From: Pseudomonadota bacterium
GTDB lineage: Bacteria; Desulfobacterota; Anaeroferrophillalia; Anaeroferrophillales; Tharpellaceae
Direction of reading: 5' to 3'
DNA: 16,358 nucleotides
Assembly (NCBI GenBank): GCA_030641485.1
Contig: DAOWHJ010000135.1
Location: forward strand, 1 to 16,358
In this document: piece after piece, positions 6,780-15,394 of the stretch
Layout: the number at the start of each line of letters is the position of its first letter
Numbering within the stretch: position 1 is the stretch's first letter
The notes under the pieces: generated by a model
Database searches by the model: none
What the model was told of the DNA's origin: nothing
The model's input: only the letters and a program-made list of their open reading frames with translations
Made by a program: the position numbers and the translations under genes

Positions 6780-8597
6780 GTGAAATTTAATTATCCCTGT
6801 TCTTCTAAGCAAACATTTTGTTCTCTTTTATTATTCTCTATTCTGTTGTTTTTTATTTCCACCCCTATTTTATGTCGGGCAGAAGCCTCGGCCAAGCATG
6901 GTTTAGCCCTGCATGGGGGATTGAAATATCCGCCTGGTTTTAGCCATTTTAACTACGTTAATCCGCAAGCACCCAAAGGTGGGACTTTCCGTCAGGCGGC
7001 AATTGGTACCTTCGACACCTTTAATGACTTTATATTGAAGGGGGTGTCAGCGGCAGGTATCGGCATGATTTATGACACCCTGATGGCCAAATCTGAGGAT
7101 GAACCTTTTAGTCAATATGGTTTGATTGCCGAGAGAGTTGAGGTCGCCAGTGATAATAGATCGGTTGTTTTTTATTTAAACCCGCAAGCAGAGTTCCATG
7201 ACGGTCATAAGATTACGGCAGCAGATGTGGTTTTTACCTTTAACCTTCTTTTAGAAGAGGGTCAGCCCATGTACAAACGCTACTACGCAGATGTTGTTGG
7301 GGTTGAGGCGCTTGACAAAGGTCGGGTAAAATTTACTTTTAAGGATGGTGGCAATGCGGAACTACCATTGATTGTTGGTCAGTTGCTGGTCCTGCCACAG
7401 CACTTCTGGCAGGATAAAAAGTTTAATAATGCCGACCTTAATATACCCTTGGGTAGTGGAGCCTACCGGGTTAAAAGTTTTGTTCCGGGAAAATCTGTGA
7501 GTTATGAGAGGGTGCCAGATTATTGGGCTGTAGATTTGCCGGTTAATCGCGGCCAAAATAATTTTTCTACCCTGATCTACGATTACTATCGTGATGCGAC
7601 TGTGGCCTTAGAGGCTTTTAAGGCCGGTGAATATGATTTTCGCCATGAGAATGTCTCTAAAAACTGGGCCACTCTTTATGACGGGCCGCAGTTTACAGAT
7701 GGTAGAATTATAAAAAAAGAGATTGCACATGAGATTCCACAAGGTATGCAGGGCTTTGTTTTTAATACTCGACGATCATTTTTTAGTGATCGTAAAGTAC
7801 GTGAAGCTTTGATTTACGCTTTTGATTTTGAGTGGAGTAATAAGAATCTTTTTTATGGTCAATACACCCGCAGTGACAGCTATTTTAGTAACTCCGAGTT
7901 GGCCGCCAGCGGCCCTCCAAGTTTGGCAGAAATAGAGATATTGAAACCCTTTAACGAGCAGCTCCCGGACGAGGTTTTTAAAGATAGCTACCACCTGCCC
8001 ACCACTGATGGTCGGGGCAATAATCGGCGCAACTTACGGCAGGCTGCAGCCCTCCTGCAAAGTGCGGGTTGGGTGATTAAGCAGAAGAAACTGGTTGATA
8101 AATATGGTAATCCTTTTCATTTCGAGATTCTTTTGACGGCTCCTGCCTTTGAGCGTATTGTTTTGCCTTACAAGAAAAATCTGGCTCGTTTAGGTATCGA
8201 TCTTGATGTTCGAGTGGTAGATACCGCGCAATATCTTAATCGGGTCAGGAAATTTGATTTTGATATGGTGGTCTGGAGTTTCGGTCAGTCACTTTCACCG
8301 GGGAATGAGCAACGTTATTACTGGCATTCAGAGGCTGCCGACATCCCCGGTAGCCGTAATCTTGCCGGGATTAAAGACCCGGTCGTCGATGCTTTGGTAG
8401 AAGAGATTATTCGGGCTCAGGATCGCCAAAGTTTGATTGTTAGAGCGCAAGCCCTTGACCGGGTTCTTCAGTGGGGATTCTATGTCCTGCCGCATTGGCA
8501 CATAAGTACGTTTCGGATTGCCTATTGGAACAGGTTTGCTCAGCCGGAGATATTGCCAAAATATGGTTTGGGGCTGATGACCTGGTGGGCTAAATAA
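6780..8597 (+). CDS. yejA: YejA-type periplasmic oligopeptide/microcin C-binding protein
   Basis: This 605-residue member of solute-binding protein family 5 is the size of E. coli YejA (about 604 aa). It would capture peptides in the periplasm and hand them to YejB/YejE. Residues 1 to about 34 form a Sec signal peptide (basic start, long Leu/Phe-rich core, cleavage probably near CRAEA). The PILC sequence does not fit a lipobox, so a soluble protein is expected. Family hallmarks include GLALHGGLKYPPGFSHF near the mature N-terminus, NPQAPKGGTF (61-70) and AEFHDGHKITAADVVF in the early domain. The start is GTG: AGAGG (6767-6771) lies eight bases ahead and there is no nearby ATG alternative. It is the first gene of a yejABEF operon. 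Confidence 0.93.
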   Translation: MKFNYPCSSKQTFCSLLLFSILLFFISTPILCRAEASAKHGLALHGGLKYPPGFSHFNYVNPQAPKGGTFRQAAIGTFDTFNDFILKGVSAAGIGMIYDTLMAKSEDEPFSQYGLIAERVEVASDNRSVVFYLNPQAEFHDGHKITAADVVFTFNLLLEEGQPMYKRYYADVVGVEALDKGRVKFTFKDGGNAELPLIVGQLLVLPQHFWQDKKFNNADLNIPLGSGAYRVKSFVPGKSVSYERVPDYWAVDLPVNRGQNNFSTLIYDYYRDATVALEAFKAGEYDFRHENVSKNWATLYDGPQFTDGRIIKKEIAHEIPQGMQGFVFNTRRSFFSDRKVREALIYAFDFEWSNKNLFYGQYTRSDSYFSNSELAASGPPSLAEIEILKPFNEQLPDEVFKDSYHLPTTDGRGNNRRNLRQAAALLQSAGWVIKQKKLVDKYGNPFHFEILLTAPAFERIVLPYKKNLARLGIDLDVRVVDTAQYLNRVRKFDFDMVVWSFGQSLSPGNEQRYYWHSEAADIPGSRNLAGIKDPVVDALVEEIIRAQDRQSLIVRAQALDRVLQWGFYVLPHWHISTFRIAYWNRFAQPEILPKYGLGLMTWWAK

Positions 8598-8601
8598 TTA
8601 C

Positions 8602-9702
8602 ATGGTTTCATATATTTTACGCCGTTTATTACTCATTATCCCAACTTTACTAGGGATTTTGACGATCAATTTTTTTATTATCCAGGCGGCTCCTGGTGGG
8701 CCGGTGGAGCAGATGATTGCCCGTTTGGAAGCCACCGGAGAGAGTGCAACCGTTCGGGTTGCCGGTAGTGACCAGGCCGAGTTGAAAATAAGTGTGCCAA
8801 AGATCTCAAATTCAAACAGTAGTTACCGGGGAGCGCAGGGGCTTGACCCCGAAATGGTTCAGGAGATTGAGAAACTTTACGGTTTTGATCAGCCCCTTTA
8901 TAAGCGCTATTTCAAGTTGATTCGTGACTATCTTACCTTCGATTTTGGCGAGAGTTTCTATCGTGATAAACAGGTAGTCGACCTGCTCTTCGAAAAATTG
9001 CCGGTTTCGATCTCTTTAGGGTTCTGGAGTACGTTGATTATCTACCTGGTTTCTATTCCCTTGGGGATCGCCAAGGCCGTACGCCATGGTTCTCGCTTTG
9101 ATGTTTGGAGCAGTTCCCTGATAATTATCGGTAATGCGATTCCGGTTTTTCTCTTTGCCGTGATTTTAGTGGTTATCTTTGCCGGGGGTACCTATTTTGA
9201 CTGGTTCCCATTACGAGGGTTAACCTCGATTAATTTCGCCGAACTTACTTTATGGGGCAAGGTTGTTGACTATTTTCATCATCTGGCTCTGCCGGTTACT
9301 GCAATGGTGATCGGCGGGTTTGCAACCCTGACGATGCTGACCAAAAACTCATTTTTAGATGAGATTGGTAAGCAGTATGTGACGACGGCTCGAGCCAAAG
9401 GTTTAAGTCGCACCCAAGTTCTTTACGGCCATATATTCAGGAATGCAATGTTGATAATTGTCGCCGGTTTCCCGGCTGCTTTTATCAGTATGTTTTTTGC
9501 CGGATCTTTGCTGATTGAGGTGATTTTTTCGCTTGATGGACTTGGTCTTTTAGGGTTTGAGGCGACTATTGGTCGTGACTATCCTGTAATGTTCGGGACC
9601 CTATATCTCTTTACCCTTATCGGACTATTGACCAACCTGCTTAGTGATCTTTGCTATATGCTGGTTGATCCTCGGATCGATTTTGAGGCCCGAAAATTTT
9701 AA
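8602..9702 (+). CDS. yejB: YejB-type ABC peptide permease subunit
   Basis: This inner-membrane permease of the DppB/YejB type (366 aa) would form half of the translocation channel. TM1 (about 8-28) is followed by the APGGPVEQM motif and a long periplasmic segment, which in YejB proteins is larger than in DppB. Further membrane segments lie near 138-159, 172-193, 228-246, 285-305 and 329-352. The ATPase-contacting EAA loop is seen at about 257-281 (QYVTTARAKGLSRTQVLYGH). The C-terminus LVDPRIDFEARKF is typical. It starts four bases after the yejA stop with only a weak ribosome site, so translation is probably coupled. Confidence 0.94.
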   Translation: MVSYILRRLLLIIPTLLGILTINFFIIQAAPGGPVEQMIARLEATGESATVRVAGSDQAELKISVPKISNSNSSYRGAQGLDPEMVQEIEKLYGFDQPLYKRYFKLIRDYLTFDFGESFYRDKQVVDLLFEKLPVSISLGFWSTLIIYLVSIPLGIAKAVRHGSRFDVWSSSLIIIGNAIPVFLFAVILVVIFAGGTYFDWFPLRGLTSINFAELTLWGKVVDYFHHLALPVTAMVIGGFATLTMLTKNSFLDEIGKQYVTTARAKGLSRTQVLYGHIFRNAMLIIVAGFPAAFISMFFAGSLLIEVIFSLDGLGLLGFEATIGRDYPVMFGTLYLFTLIGLLTNLLSDLCYMLVDPRIDFEARKF

Positions 9703-10761
9703 ATGTTTAATTCTCCTTCCTTTAAATTTAGCCCGGTAGCCCGGCGCCGCCTTGATCGTTTTCGTTCTAATCGCCGAGGGTATTGGTCGTTGTGGCTTTT
9801 TCTGTTACTTTTTGGCTTAAGTCTGGGGGCCGAATTTATCGTCAATGATCAACCCCTTTTAATTAAACACCGAGATAAACTCTATGTTCCAGTTCTGTTT
9901 AGTTATACTGAAACTGATTTTGGCGGTGAATTTGCCACCGAAGCAGACTACCGTGACCCTTATCTGAGTGACTTGATTGAACAAGCTGGGGGGTGGCTTC
10001 TCTGGCCTCCGATTCGTTACTATTATGATACGATAAACTATGAACTGACAATGCCGGCACCTTCGCCGCCGAGTCGCGAGAATCTTTTAGGAACTGACGA
10101 TCAAGGGCGTGATGTTGTTGCCCGTCTGGTTTACGGTTTTCGGATATCGGTCCTTTTTGGCCTCTGTCTCACCTTTTTTGGTTCCTTGGTGGGGATCTCG
10201 GTGGGGGCGATTCAGGGTTATTATGGTGGTAAAATCGATCTTTTAGGACAACGTTTTCTTGAAATATGGTCAGGGTTGCCGGTTCTCTATCTGTTGATTA
10301 TTCTCTCAAGTTTTGTTCAGCCCAACTTCTGGTGGTTGCTTGGTATTATGTTGCTTTTTTCCTGGATGAGTCTGGTGGGTGTGGTCCGGGCCGAATTTCT
10401 ACGCGGTCGCAATCTTGACTATGTACGGGCGGCTAAAGCTTTGGGAGCGGATGATTTAACGGTCATGTTTCGTCATATCCTGCCGAATGCAGTAGTGGCA
10501 ACGATAACCTTCGTTCCCTTCATTCTCAACGCGTCGATTACAACTTTGACCTCACTTGATTTTTTGGGTTTTGGTATGGTTCCGGGTTCACCTTCTCTCG
10601 GGGAACTTCTAGCGCAGGGGAAAGCCAATCTCCATGCGCCTTGGCTTGGGCTCTCGGCCTTTTTTGTTTTGGCACTCATGTTAAGTCTGCTGGTTTTTAT
10701 CGGCGAAGCAATTCGGGATGCTTTTGATCCCCATCGTAGTTCGGGATTGGGGCGCAGATGA
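9703..10761 (+). CDS. yejE: YejE-type ABC peptide permease subunit
   Basis: This is the second permease of the importer (352 aa; E. coli YejE is about 341). A cytoplasmic basic N-terminus precedes TM1 (about 28-47). A periplasmic loop with YejE-type segments follows (SYTETDFGGEFATEADYRDP, PPIRYYYDTINYE), then ENLLGTDDQGRDVVARLVYG (126-145), typical of DppC/YejE. The remaining membrane segments lie at about 148-170, 192-205, 210-228, 262-285 and 315-336, and the EAA loop (LDYVRAAKALGADD) at 238-251. The ATG directly follows the yejB TAA with no gap, and its last bases overlap yejF as ATGA, so strict co-translation is expected. Confidence 0.94.
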   Translation: MFNSPSFKFSPVARRRLDRFRSNRRGYWSLWLFLLLFGLSLGAEFIVNDQPLLIKHRDKLYVPVLFSYTETDFGGEFATEADYRDPYLSDLIEQAGGWLLWPPIRYYYDTINYELTMPAPSPPSRENLLGTDDQGRDVVARLVYGFRISVLFGLCLTFFGSLVGISVGAIQGYYGGKIDLLGQRFLEIWSGLPVLYLLIILSSFVQPNFWWLLGIMLLFSWMSLVGVVRAEFLRGRNLDYVRAAKALGADDLTVMFRHILPNAVVATITFVPFILNASITTLTSLDFLGFGMVPGSPSLGELLAQGKANLHAPWLGLSAFFVLALMLSLLVFIGEAIRDAFDPHRSSGLGRR

Positions 10762-12359
10762 GTAGCCCTCTACTTGAAATAAAAAATCTCTCGGTTGCCT
10801 TTGGCGTTGGCGAAGATCGGGTTTTAGCGGTTGATCGTCTCTCTTTGACGATTAATCCACACGAGACGATGGCTCTGGTTGGTGAGAGTGGTTCGGGGAA
10901 ATCAGTAACGGCGCACTCAATTTTGCGATTATTACCTTATCCTGAGGCCAGTCACCCAGGTGACTGTCAAATTATCTTTGCCGGGGAGGAACTTTTTAAC
11001 TTGCCGGAGAGAAAGCTGCAAACCATCCGTGGCGGTCGGATTGGGATGGTTTTTCAGGAACCGATGACTTCATTAAATCCTCTGCACACGATTGTGCGCC
11101 AGGTTGGGGAAAGCCTCAAATTGCACCGTGGCGGTGGTCGGCGCGAAGAGCTCCGGGCCCAAACGCAACAGCTTCTCGAGTTGGTTGGTATTGATGATGC
11201 GGCTCGGCGACTGGACGCTTTTCCGCATCAGCTTTCCGGGGGGCAGCGCCAGCGGGTGATGATTGCTATGGCACTTGCTAATGAGCCCGATCTTTTGATT
11301 GCAGATGAGCCGACAACCGCACTCGATGTCACCGTTCAGGCCCAGGTACTTGACCTCTTAAACTCCCTTAAAAAGCGCCTGGGTATGGCAATTTTGTTGA
11401 TAACCCACGATTTGGGGATAGTTAAACACCATGCCGATCGGGTCGCCGTAATGACTGCCGGAAGAATTGTTGAAACAGGTTCGACTAACGCCATTTTTTC
11501 ACAACCTCAGCACCAATATACCAGAAAATTATTGGCGGCTGAACCAGCAGGCCAAGCCCAACCGTTGACTGTGATGGAAGCACCTTTATTGAAAGCTGAA
11601 GCACTTAAGGTTTGGTTTCCCATTAAGCGAGGTTTTTTCAAAAAAACTGTTGATTATGTCAAAGCTGTTGATGGGGTCTCCTTAGAGATAAAACCCGGTG
11701 AGAGTCTAGGTCTAGTTGGGGAGAGTGGTTCGGGTAAGTCGACTCTGGGGTTTGCTCTGTTACGGCTCTTGGCGGCCCAAGGAAAGATTTTTTTTGATAA
11801 CCATTATTTATCTCTGAGCACACCTGAAGAGATCCGCCCTTTACGTCGTTATATGCAAATAGTCTTTCAAGACCCTTTTGCCAGTCTAAGTCCGCGAATG
11901 ACAGTTGGTCAAATTATTGCCGAAGGCTTGCAGATACATGCTATCGGTTCACCCGCTGAACGTCAGCGACTGATTTCTGAGACTTTATCTGAAGTTGGCC
12001 TTGATGAAACGGTAACCCGACGTTATCCGCATGAATTCTCCGGTGGTCAGCGCCAGAGAATTGCGATTGCCCGAGCCTTGGTTTTGAAGCCAAAACTGAT
12101 TGTTCTTGATGAGCCGACCTCATCCCTTGATCGCTCTGTACAAGCCCAGGTTATCGACCTTTTGCGTGCGCTTCAGGTTAAGCATAGATTTGCCTACCTC
12201 TTTATCTCGCATGACCTTAAGGTTGTTAAAGCGCTCTGTCATAGAGTTATGGTTCTTCATAGGGGACGAGTTGTTGAGAGTGGCCCGGTCAACTCAGTTT
12301 TGCAAGACCCCCAGCACCCCTATACGCGGACACTGCTGGCTGCAGCTTTGATGGATTAG
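10758..12359 (+). CDS. yejF: YejF-type double ABC ATPase
   Basis: This cytoplasmic ATPase has two fused ABC domains (533 aa; E. coli YejF is about 529) and powers the Yej importer. Domain 1 has Walker A GESGSGKS (42-49), Q-loop VFQEP, signature LSGGQRQR (159-166), Walker B LLIADEP (179-185) and H-loop THD (216-218). Domain 2 has Walker A GESGSGKST (321-329), Q-loop VFQDP, signature FSGGQRQR (427-434), Walker B LIVLDEP (447-453) and SHD (484-486). Both sites look catalytically complete. Each domain is followed by the oligopeptide-transporter tail with QYTRKLLAAEP (253-263) or PYTRTLLAA (521-529). GGGGCG precedes the ATG inside yejE. It ends 26 bases before the next kinase gene. Confidence 0.95.
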   Translation: MSSPLLEIKNLSVAFGVGEDRVLAVDRLSLTINPHETMALVGESGSGKSVTAHSILRLLPYPEASHPGDCQIIFAGEELFNLPERKLQTIRGGRIGMVFQEPMTSLNPLHTIVRQVGESLKLHRGGGRREELRAQTQQLLELVGIDDAARRLDAFPHQLSGGQRQRVMIAMALANEPDLLIADEPTTALDVTVQAQVLDLLNSLKKRLGMAILLITHDLGIVKHHADRVAVMTAGRIVETGSTNAIFSQPQHQYTRKLLAAEPAGQAQPLTVMEAPLLKAEALKVWFPIKRGFFKKTVDYVKAVDGVSLEIKPGESLGLVGESGSGKSTLGFALLRLLAAQGKIFFDNHYLSLSTPEEIRPLRRYMQIVFQDPFASLSPRMTVGQIIAEGLQIHAIGSPAERQRLISETLSEVGLDETVTRRYPHEFSGGQRQRIAIARALVLKPKLIVLDEPTSSLDRSVQAQVIDLLRALQVKHRFAYLFISHDLKVVKALCHRVMVLHRGRVVESGPVNSVLQDPQHPYTRTLLAAALMD

Positions 12360-12385
12360 TCTATATCACTGGTGGCATTTGAAAA

Positions 12386-15271
12386 ATGATTGAAAAACAG
12401 TTCAGAAACAGTCTTCAGAAAATTATTTCAGTAAGTTTTTTCTCTCTTTCTGTAATTGTCTTTTTGGTGGTTTGTTATACCTTGATCGTGGTTGCCCGGC
12501 CGTTGTTGGTGGAGAGTCAGCAGGAGCGGGTTGAATTGATGGGTAACAAGATTGTTGCCAGTTTGAGTAACTCGATTGTCGCAACTGAGACCATTGCACT
12601 AGCAATTGCAAAAGTTTACACGAGTATGACGGATAAGAGTGCTGCAACTATTAGGCAGATTATCCCGGGTCTACTTGATCTGCCAGGGACCTCAAATATT
12701 ATAGCTGGTGGTGGTGTTTGGCCAGAACCATTTCATTTTAGCAAGAATCATCGATTGAGGAGTTTTTTTTGGGGTCGTAAAGATGATAATCTATTGTACT
12801 ATTTTGACGATTATAATGATCCTTCAGGGGCCGGATATCATAATGAAAAATGGTATGTCCCGGCTCGTTATGCGAAAACTCCAAAAGGTTCCTGGTCGGA
12901 GTCTTATGTTGATCCTTATTCCCTGCAACCGATGGTTACCTGTACGGTGCCGTTAATTGAAAACGACGACTTTGTCGGGGTCAGTACGGTTGACTTAAAG
13001 CTTGAGGGGTTAGCTGAACTTTTTGCTGAAGCGGGCCAGGAAGTTGATGGTTACCTGTTCGCTCTTGATAATAACGACAAGTTTCTGGCCTTTCCTGAAC
13101 CGGATTTAATTCGCCAACAAGACGATGATGGTGATGAAGATTTGGCTTTGGGTTTTATCGGCAGTACTGCTCTGGGGCAGAAAGATAACCGTTTTACTAA
13201 GATCAGCATCGCAATTGCTGAAATTGATCACAAAATTACTAGGCAGGCACAAACCAATTCTCAATCTTATGATAAATTGGTTCGTACCATAGTTCGGGAA
13301 TCTTACCAGATTGACTACAATCAAGCCCGACTGATTGTCGCATATTTAGACGATCCTTTGGCTGAAGAGACGGAGCTAAGCAAAAAACTTATAAGTTTCA
13401 AAATCGATGAAGATCTGATTTTACATGAGTCGGCAACCGTGACAATTTTTCATATACCAGCGGCCAACTGGAAACTGGCGGTTGTCGTTCCTGATAGCCG
13501 GATTAATGTGATCGTAAGTTGGATAATGGGAGAAATGATTTTCTTTCTCACCATCGGTTTGCTCATCACCCTCTTTTCCGCATATTTTCTTTTACGTGTG
13601 AAACTTTTGTTGCCGCTTAAAAAAATTACTTCTCAACTGAAACGGATTGAAGAAGAACCGGAACAGGGTGTGTTGGAGTTGGAGATTTCGTCAAAAAATG
13701 AGCTGGGAAAGCTGGCTTACCATTTTAACCGACGCACCCGGGAGTTGGTCAACAGTCGTAAACGCTATCGTGATCTGTTTGAAAATGCCAAGGACGCTAT
13801 TTTTATTCATGATCGCGAGGGGGCCATTCTTGATGTTAATCGAACTATGTTGAGTATGTATCAAATCCCAGATCGTGAAACTGCTCGTTCTCTTTCCATT
13901 GCTGATATTTCCGGGCAGAATGATGCTTCGTTTCAATCTGTAAAATTATTGGAAAAGGCATTTGCCGGGAAGCCGCAGGAATTTGAATGGCAATGTAAAC
14001 GTTATCGTGATGGTACCTCTTTTTATGTCTCGGTAAATCTTTCCCGCAGTTCCTATGCCGGAGAGATAGTCGTGGTTGCCACCGTTACTGATATCACTGA
14101 AAAACTGCGCAATGAGCGGGAATTACAGAAGGTGTCGCAGTTGGAATCACTGGGGTTGTTGGCTGGCGGAATCGCTCATGATTTTAATAATCTGCTCTCC
14201 GGCATATTTGGTAATATCTCTTTAGCTCGTATGCAAATCTCACCTTCCAGTAAAATTGACAAATTCCTGAAAAGAGCCGAAGATTCACTGATGCGAACTA
14301 CGGCTTTGACCCGGCAGTTACTAACCTTTGCTAAGGGCGGTGAACCGCAACGGATGGCAGTTGATTTGGACCATCTGGTCTTAGAGAGTGCTGAGTTTGC
14401 AGTCCATGGCAGTAATGTTAAGTTGGAGTTTAAGCAGAGCCCAGAGTTGTGGCAGGTTTTTGTTGATAGGGGCCAGATAAACCAGGTTATTTCTAATTTG
14501 GTGATTAATGCCGACCAGTCAATGCCCGAGGGGGGCGTCATCACAATTGAGATGACAAATCTTGATGAATCAGTGGTTCTTCAAGGTGGTGATTCTTCAG
14601 AAACCCGTTATGTTAGGATTTCAATTTCAGATCAAGGTGCAGGCATAATCTCAGAAAACCTGGAAAAGATTTTTGATCCCTATTTTACAACTAAGTCAAC
14701 TGGGTGTGGGCTTGGGCTGGCATTATGTTATTCAATCATAAAAAAACACAACGGTTTTATTCGGGTTGGATCTGAGTTGGGATTGGGGACAACTTTTACA
14801 GTAGATCTTCCTGCCACCAGAGATGTTGAAGCTGTGCCGGTAGATAGTGGCAAGGTCACTTTAGATGCAACAGGTGGGGACCGTGCTGAGATTGTTCAAA
14901 AGATCATGGTGATGGATGATGATCCCGAAGTTCAGGAAGTTATGGTTGAAATTCTCTTACTGTTGGGTCATTGTGTTGAGGTTGTCAGTGAGGGACGGGA
15001 AGCGATTATAGTTTATACTAAGGCGCTTAAAGGTGGTAAGAAATTTGATCTGATTATTGTCGATTTGACCATCCCTGGAGGGATGGGTGGCCTGGAGACC
15101 TTTGGAAATCTGAAAGAACTTGACTCTCAAGTTAGGGTGATTGTCTCCAGCGGCTATTCGACCGACCCGATAATGGCAAACTATTTAGATTACGGTTTTG
15201 TCGGGGCGATCCCCAAACCCTTTACGATCGACGGAGTCAAAAAGAGTTTGGAGATGGCGGCTGATAGCTGA
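12386..15271 (+). CDS. Hybrid histidine kinase with Cache, HAMP, PAS and receiver domains
   Basis: This 961-residue membrane sensor has TM1 at about 13-36, a long extracytoplasmic region (37-376) with Cache features (FYWG-like SFFWGRKDD at 127, WYVPARYAKTPKGSWSESY at 156-174, VTCTVPLIENDDFVGVSTVD at 184-203), and TM2 at about 377-402. HAMP (about 403-455) and PAS (about 459-575) follow. The HDxxN-type kinase core has GGIAHDFNNLL with phospho-acceptor His598. HATPase_c has Asn708, DQGAGI (749-754), FDPYFTTK and a GCGLGLAL glycine box. The receiver (about 838-955) has the acidic cluster 844-846, phospho-acceptor Asp893 and Lys944. GGTGG about 10 bases before the ATG is a modest ribosome site. 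Its position 26 bases behind yejF suggests co-transcription and possible sensing of a ligand linked to the importer (inference). No response regulator with an output domain lies nearby. Confidence 0.93.
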   Translation: MIEKQFRNSLQKIISVSFFSLSVIVFLVVCYTLIVVARPLLVESQQERVELMGNKIVASLSNSIVATETIALAIAKVYTSMTDKSAATIRQIIPGLLDLPGTSNIIAGGGVWPEPFHFSKNHRLRSFFWGRKDDNLLYYFDDYNDPSGAGYHNEKWYVPARYAKTPKGSWSESYVDPYSLQPMVTCTVPLIENDDFVGVSTVDLKLEGLAELFAEAGQEVDGYLFALDNNDKFLAFPEPDLIRQQDDDGDEDLALGFIGSTALGQKDNRFTKISIAIAEIDHKITRQAQTNSQSYDKLVRTIVRESYQIDYNQARLIVAYLDDPLAEETELSKKLISFKIDEDLILHESATVTIFHIPAANWKLAVVVPDSRINVIVSWIMGEMIFFLTIGLLITLFSAYFLLRVKLLLPLKKITSQLKRIEEEPEQGVLELEISSKNELGKLAYHFNRRTRELVNSRKRYRDLFENAKDAIFIHDREGAILDVNRTMLSMYQIPDRETARSLSIADISGQNDASFQSVKLLEKAFAGKPQEFEWQCKRYRDGTSFYVSVNLSRSSYAGEIVVVATVTDITEKLRNERELQKVSQLESLGLLAGGIAHDFNNLLSGIFGNISLARMQISPSSKIDKFLKRAEDSLMRTTALTRQLLTFAKGGEPQRMAVDLDHLVLESAEFAVHGSNVKLEFKQSPELWQVFVDRGQINQVISNLVINADQSMPEGGVITIEMTNLDESVVLQGGDSSETRYVRISISDQGAGIISENLEKIFDPYFTTKSTGCGLGLALCYSIIKKHNGFIRVGSELGLGTTFTVDLPATRDVEAVPVDSGKVTLDATGGDRAEIVQKIMVMDDDPEVQEVMVEILLLLGHCVEVVSEGREAIIVYTKALKGGKKFDLIIVDLTIPGGMGGLETFGNLKELDSQVRVIVSSGYSTDPIMANYLDYGFVGAIPKPFTIDGVKKSLEMAADS

Positions 15272-15299
15272 GTTAATTGATGTTATCTATTCGATTTTA

Positions 15300-15362
15300 C
15301 AGCGTTAATCCCAGCGTAATATGCACCACCTGATTTACTATTTCATATCACGCTGTTGTGAT
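15300..15362 (+). promoter_or_regulatory. Repeated CAGCGT elements and inverted repeats upstream of wtpA
   Basis: CAGCGT occurs at 15300-15305 and 15312-15317, and again in inverse orientation at 15350-15355. The longer arms CAGCGTAATAT (15312-15322) and ATATCACGCTG (15345-15355) can pair with one mismatch across 22 bases. The latter overlaps a perfect inverted repeat ATCAC-N6-GTGAT (15347-15362). This arrangement, 33-95 bases before the wtpA start, suits a transcription-factor operator or a leader RNA hairpin. Regulation by tungstate or molybdate is an inference from the downstream gene. Confidence 0.4.
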
Positions 15363-15383
15363 CGTGAATGTTTGCTTAATTAA

Positions 15384-15387
15384 GGAG
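15384..15387 (+). promoter_or_regulatory. Strong ribosome binding site of wtpA
   Basis: AAGGAGATG places GGAG seven bases before ATG 15395. It is the best Shine-Dalgarno match among the plus-strand genes here and confirms the chosen start. Confidence 0.65.
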
Positions 15388-15394
15388 ATGTAAG

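Noticed and set aside
6780..6890. YejA as a lipoprotein because of a Cys after the hydrophobic core
   Set aside because: PILC lacks a small residue before the Cys, so it does not fit a lipobox; an ordinary signal peptidase site follows.
15347..15362. CRP/FNR-type site upstream of wtpA
   Set aside because: The half-sites are in the opposite order (TCAC-N6-GTGA rather than TGTGA-N6-TCACA), and the spacing does not match FNR.
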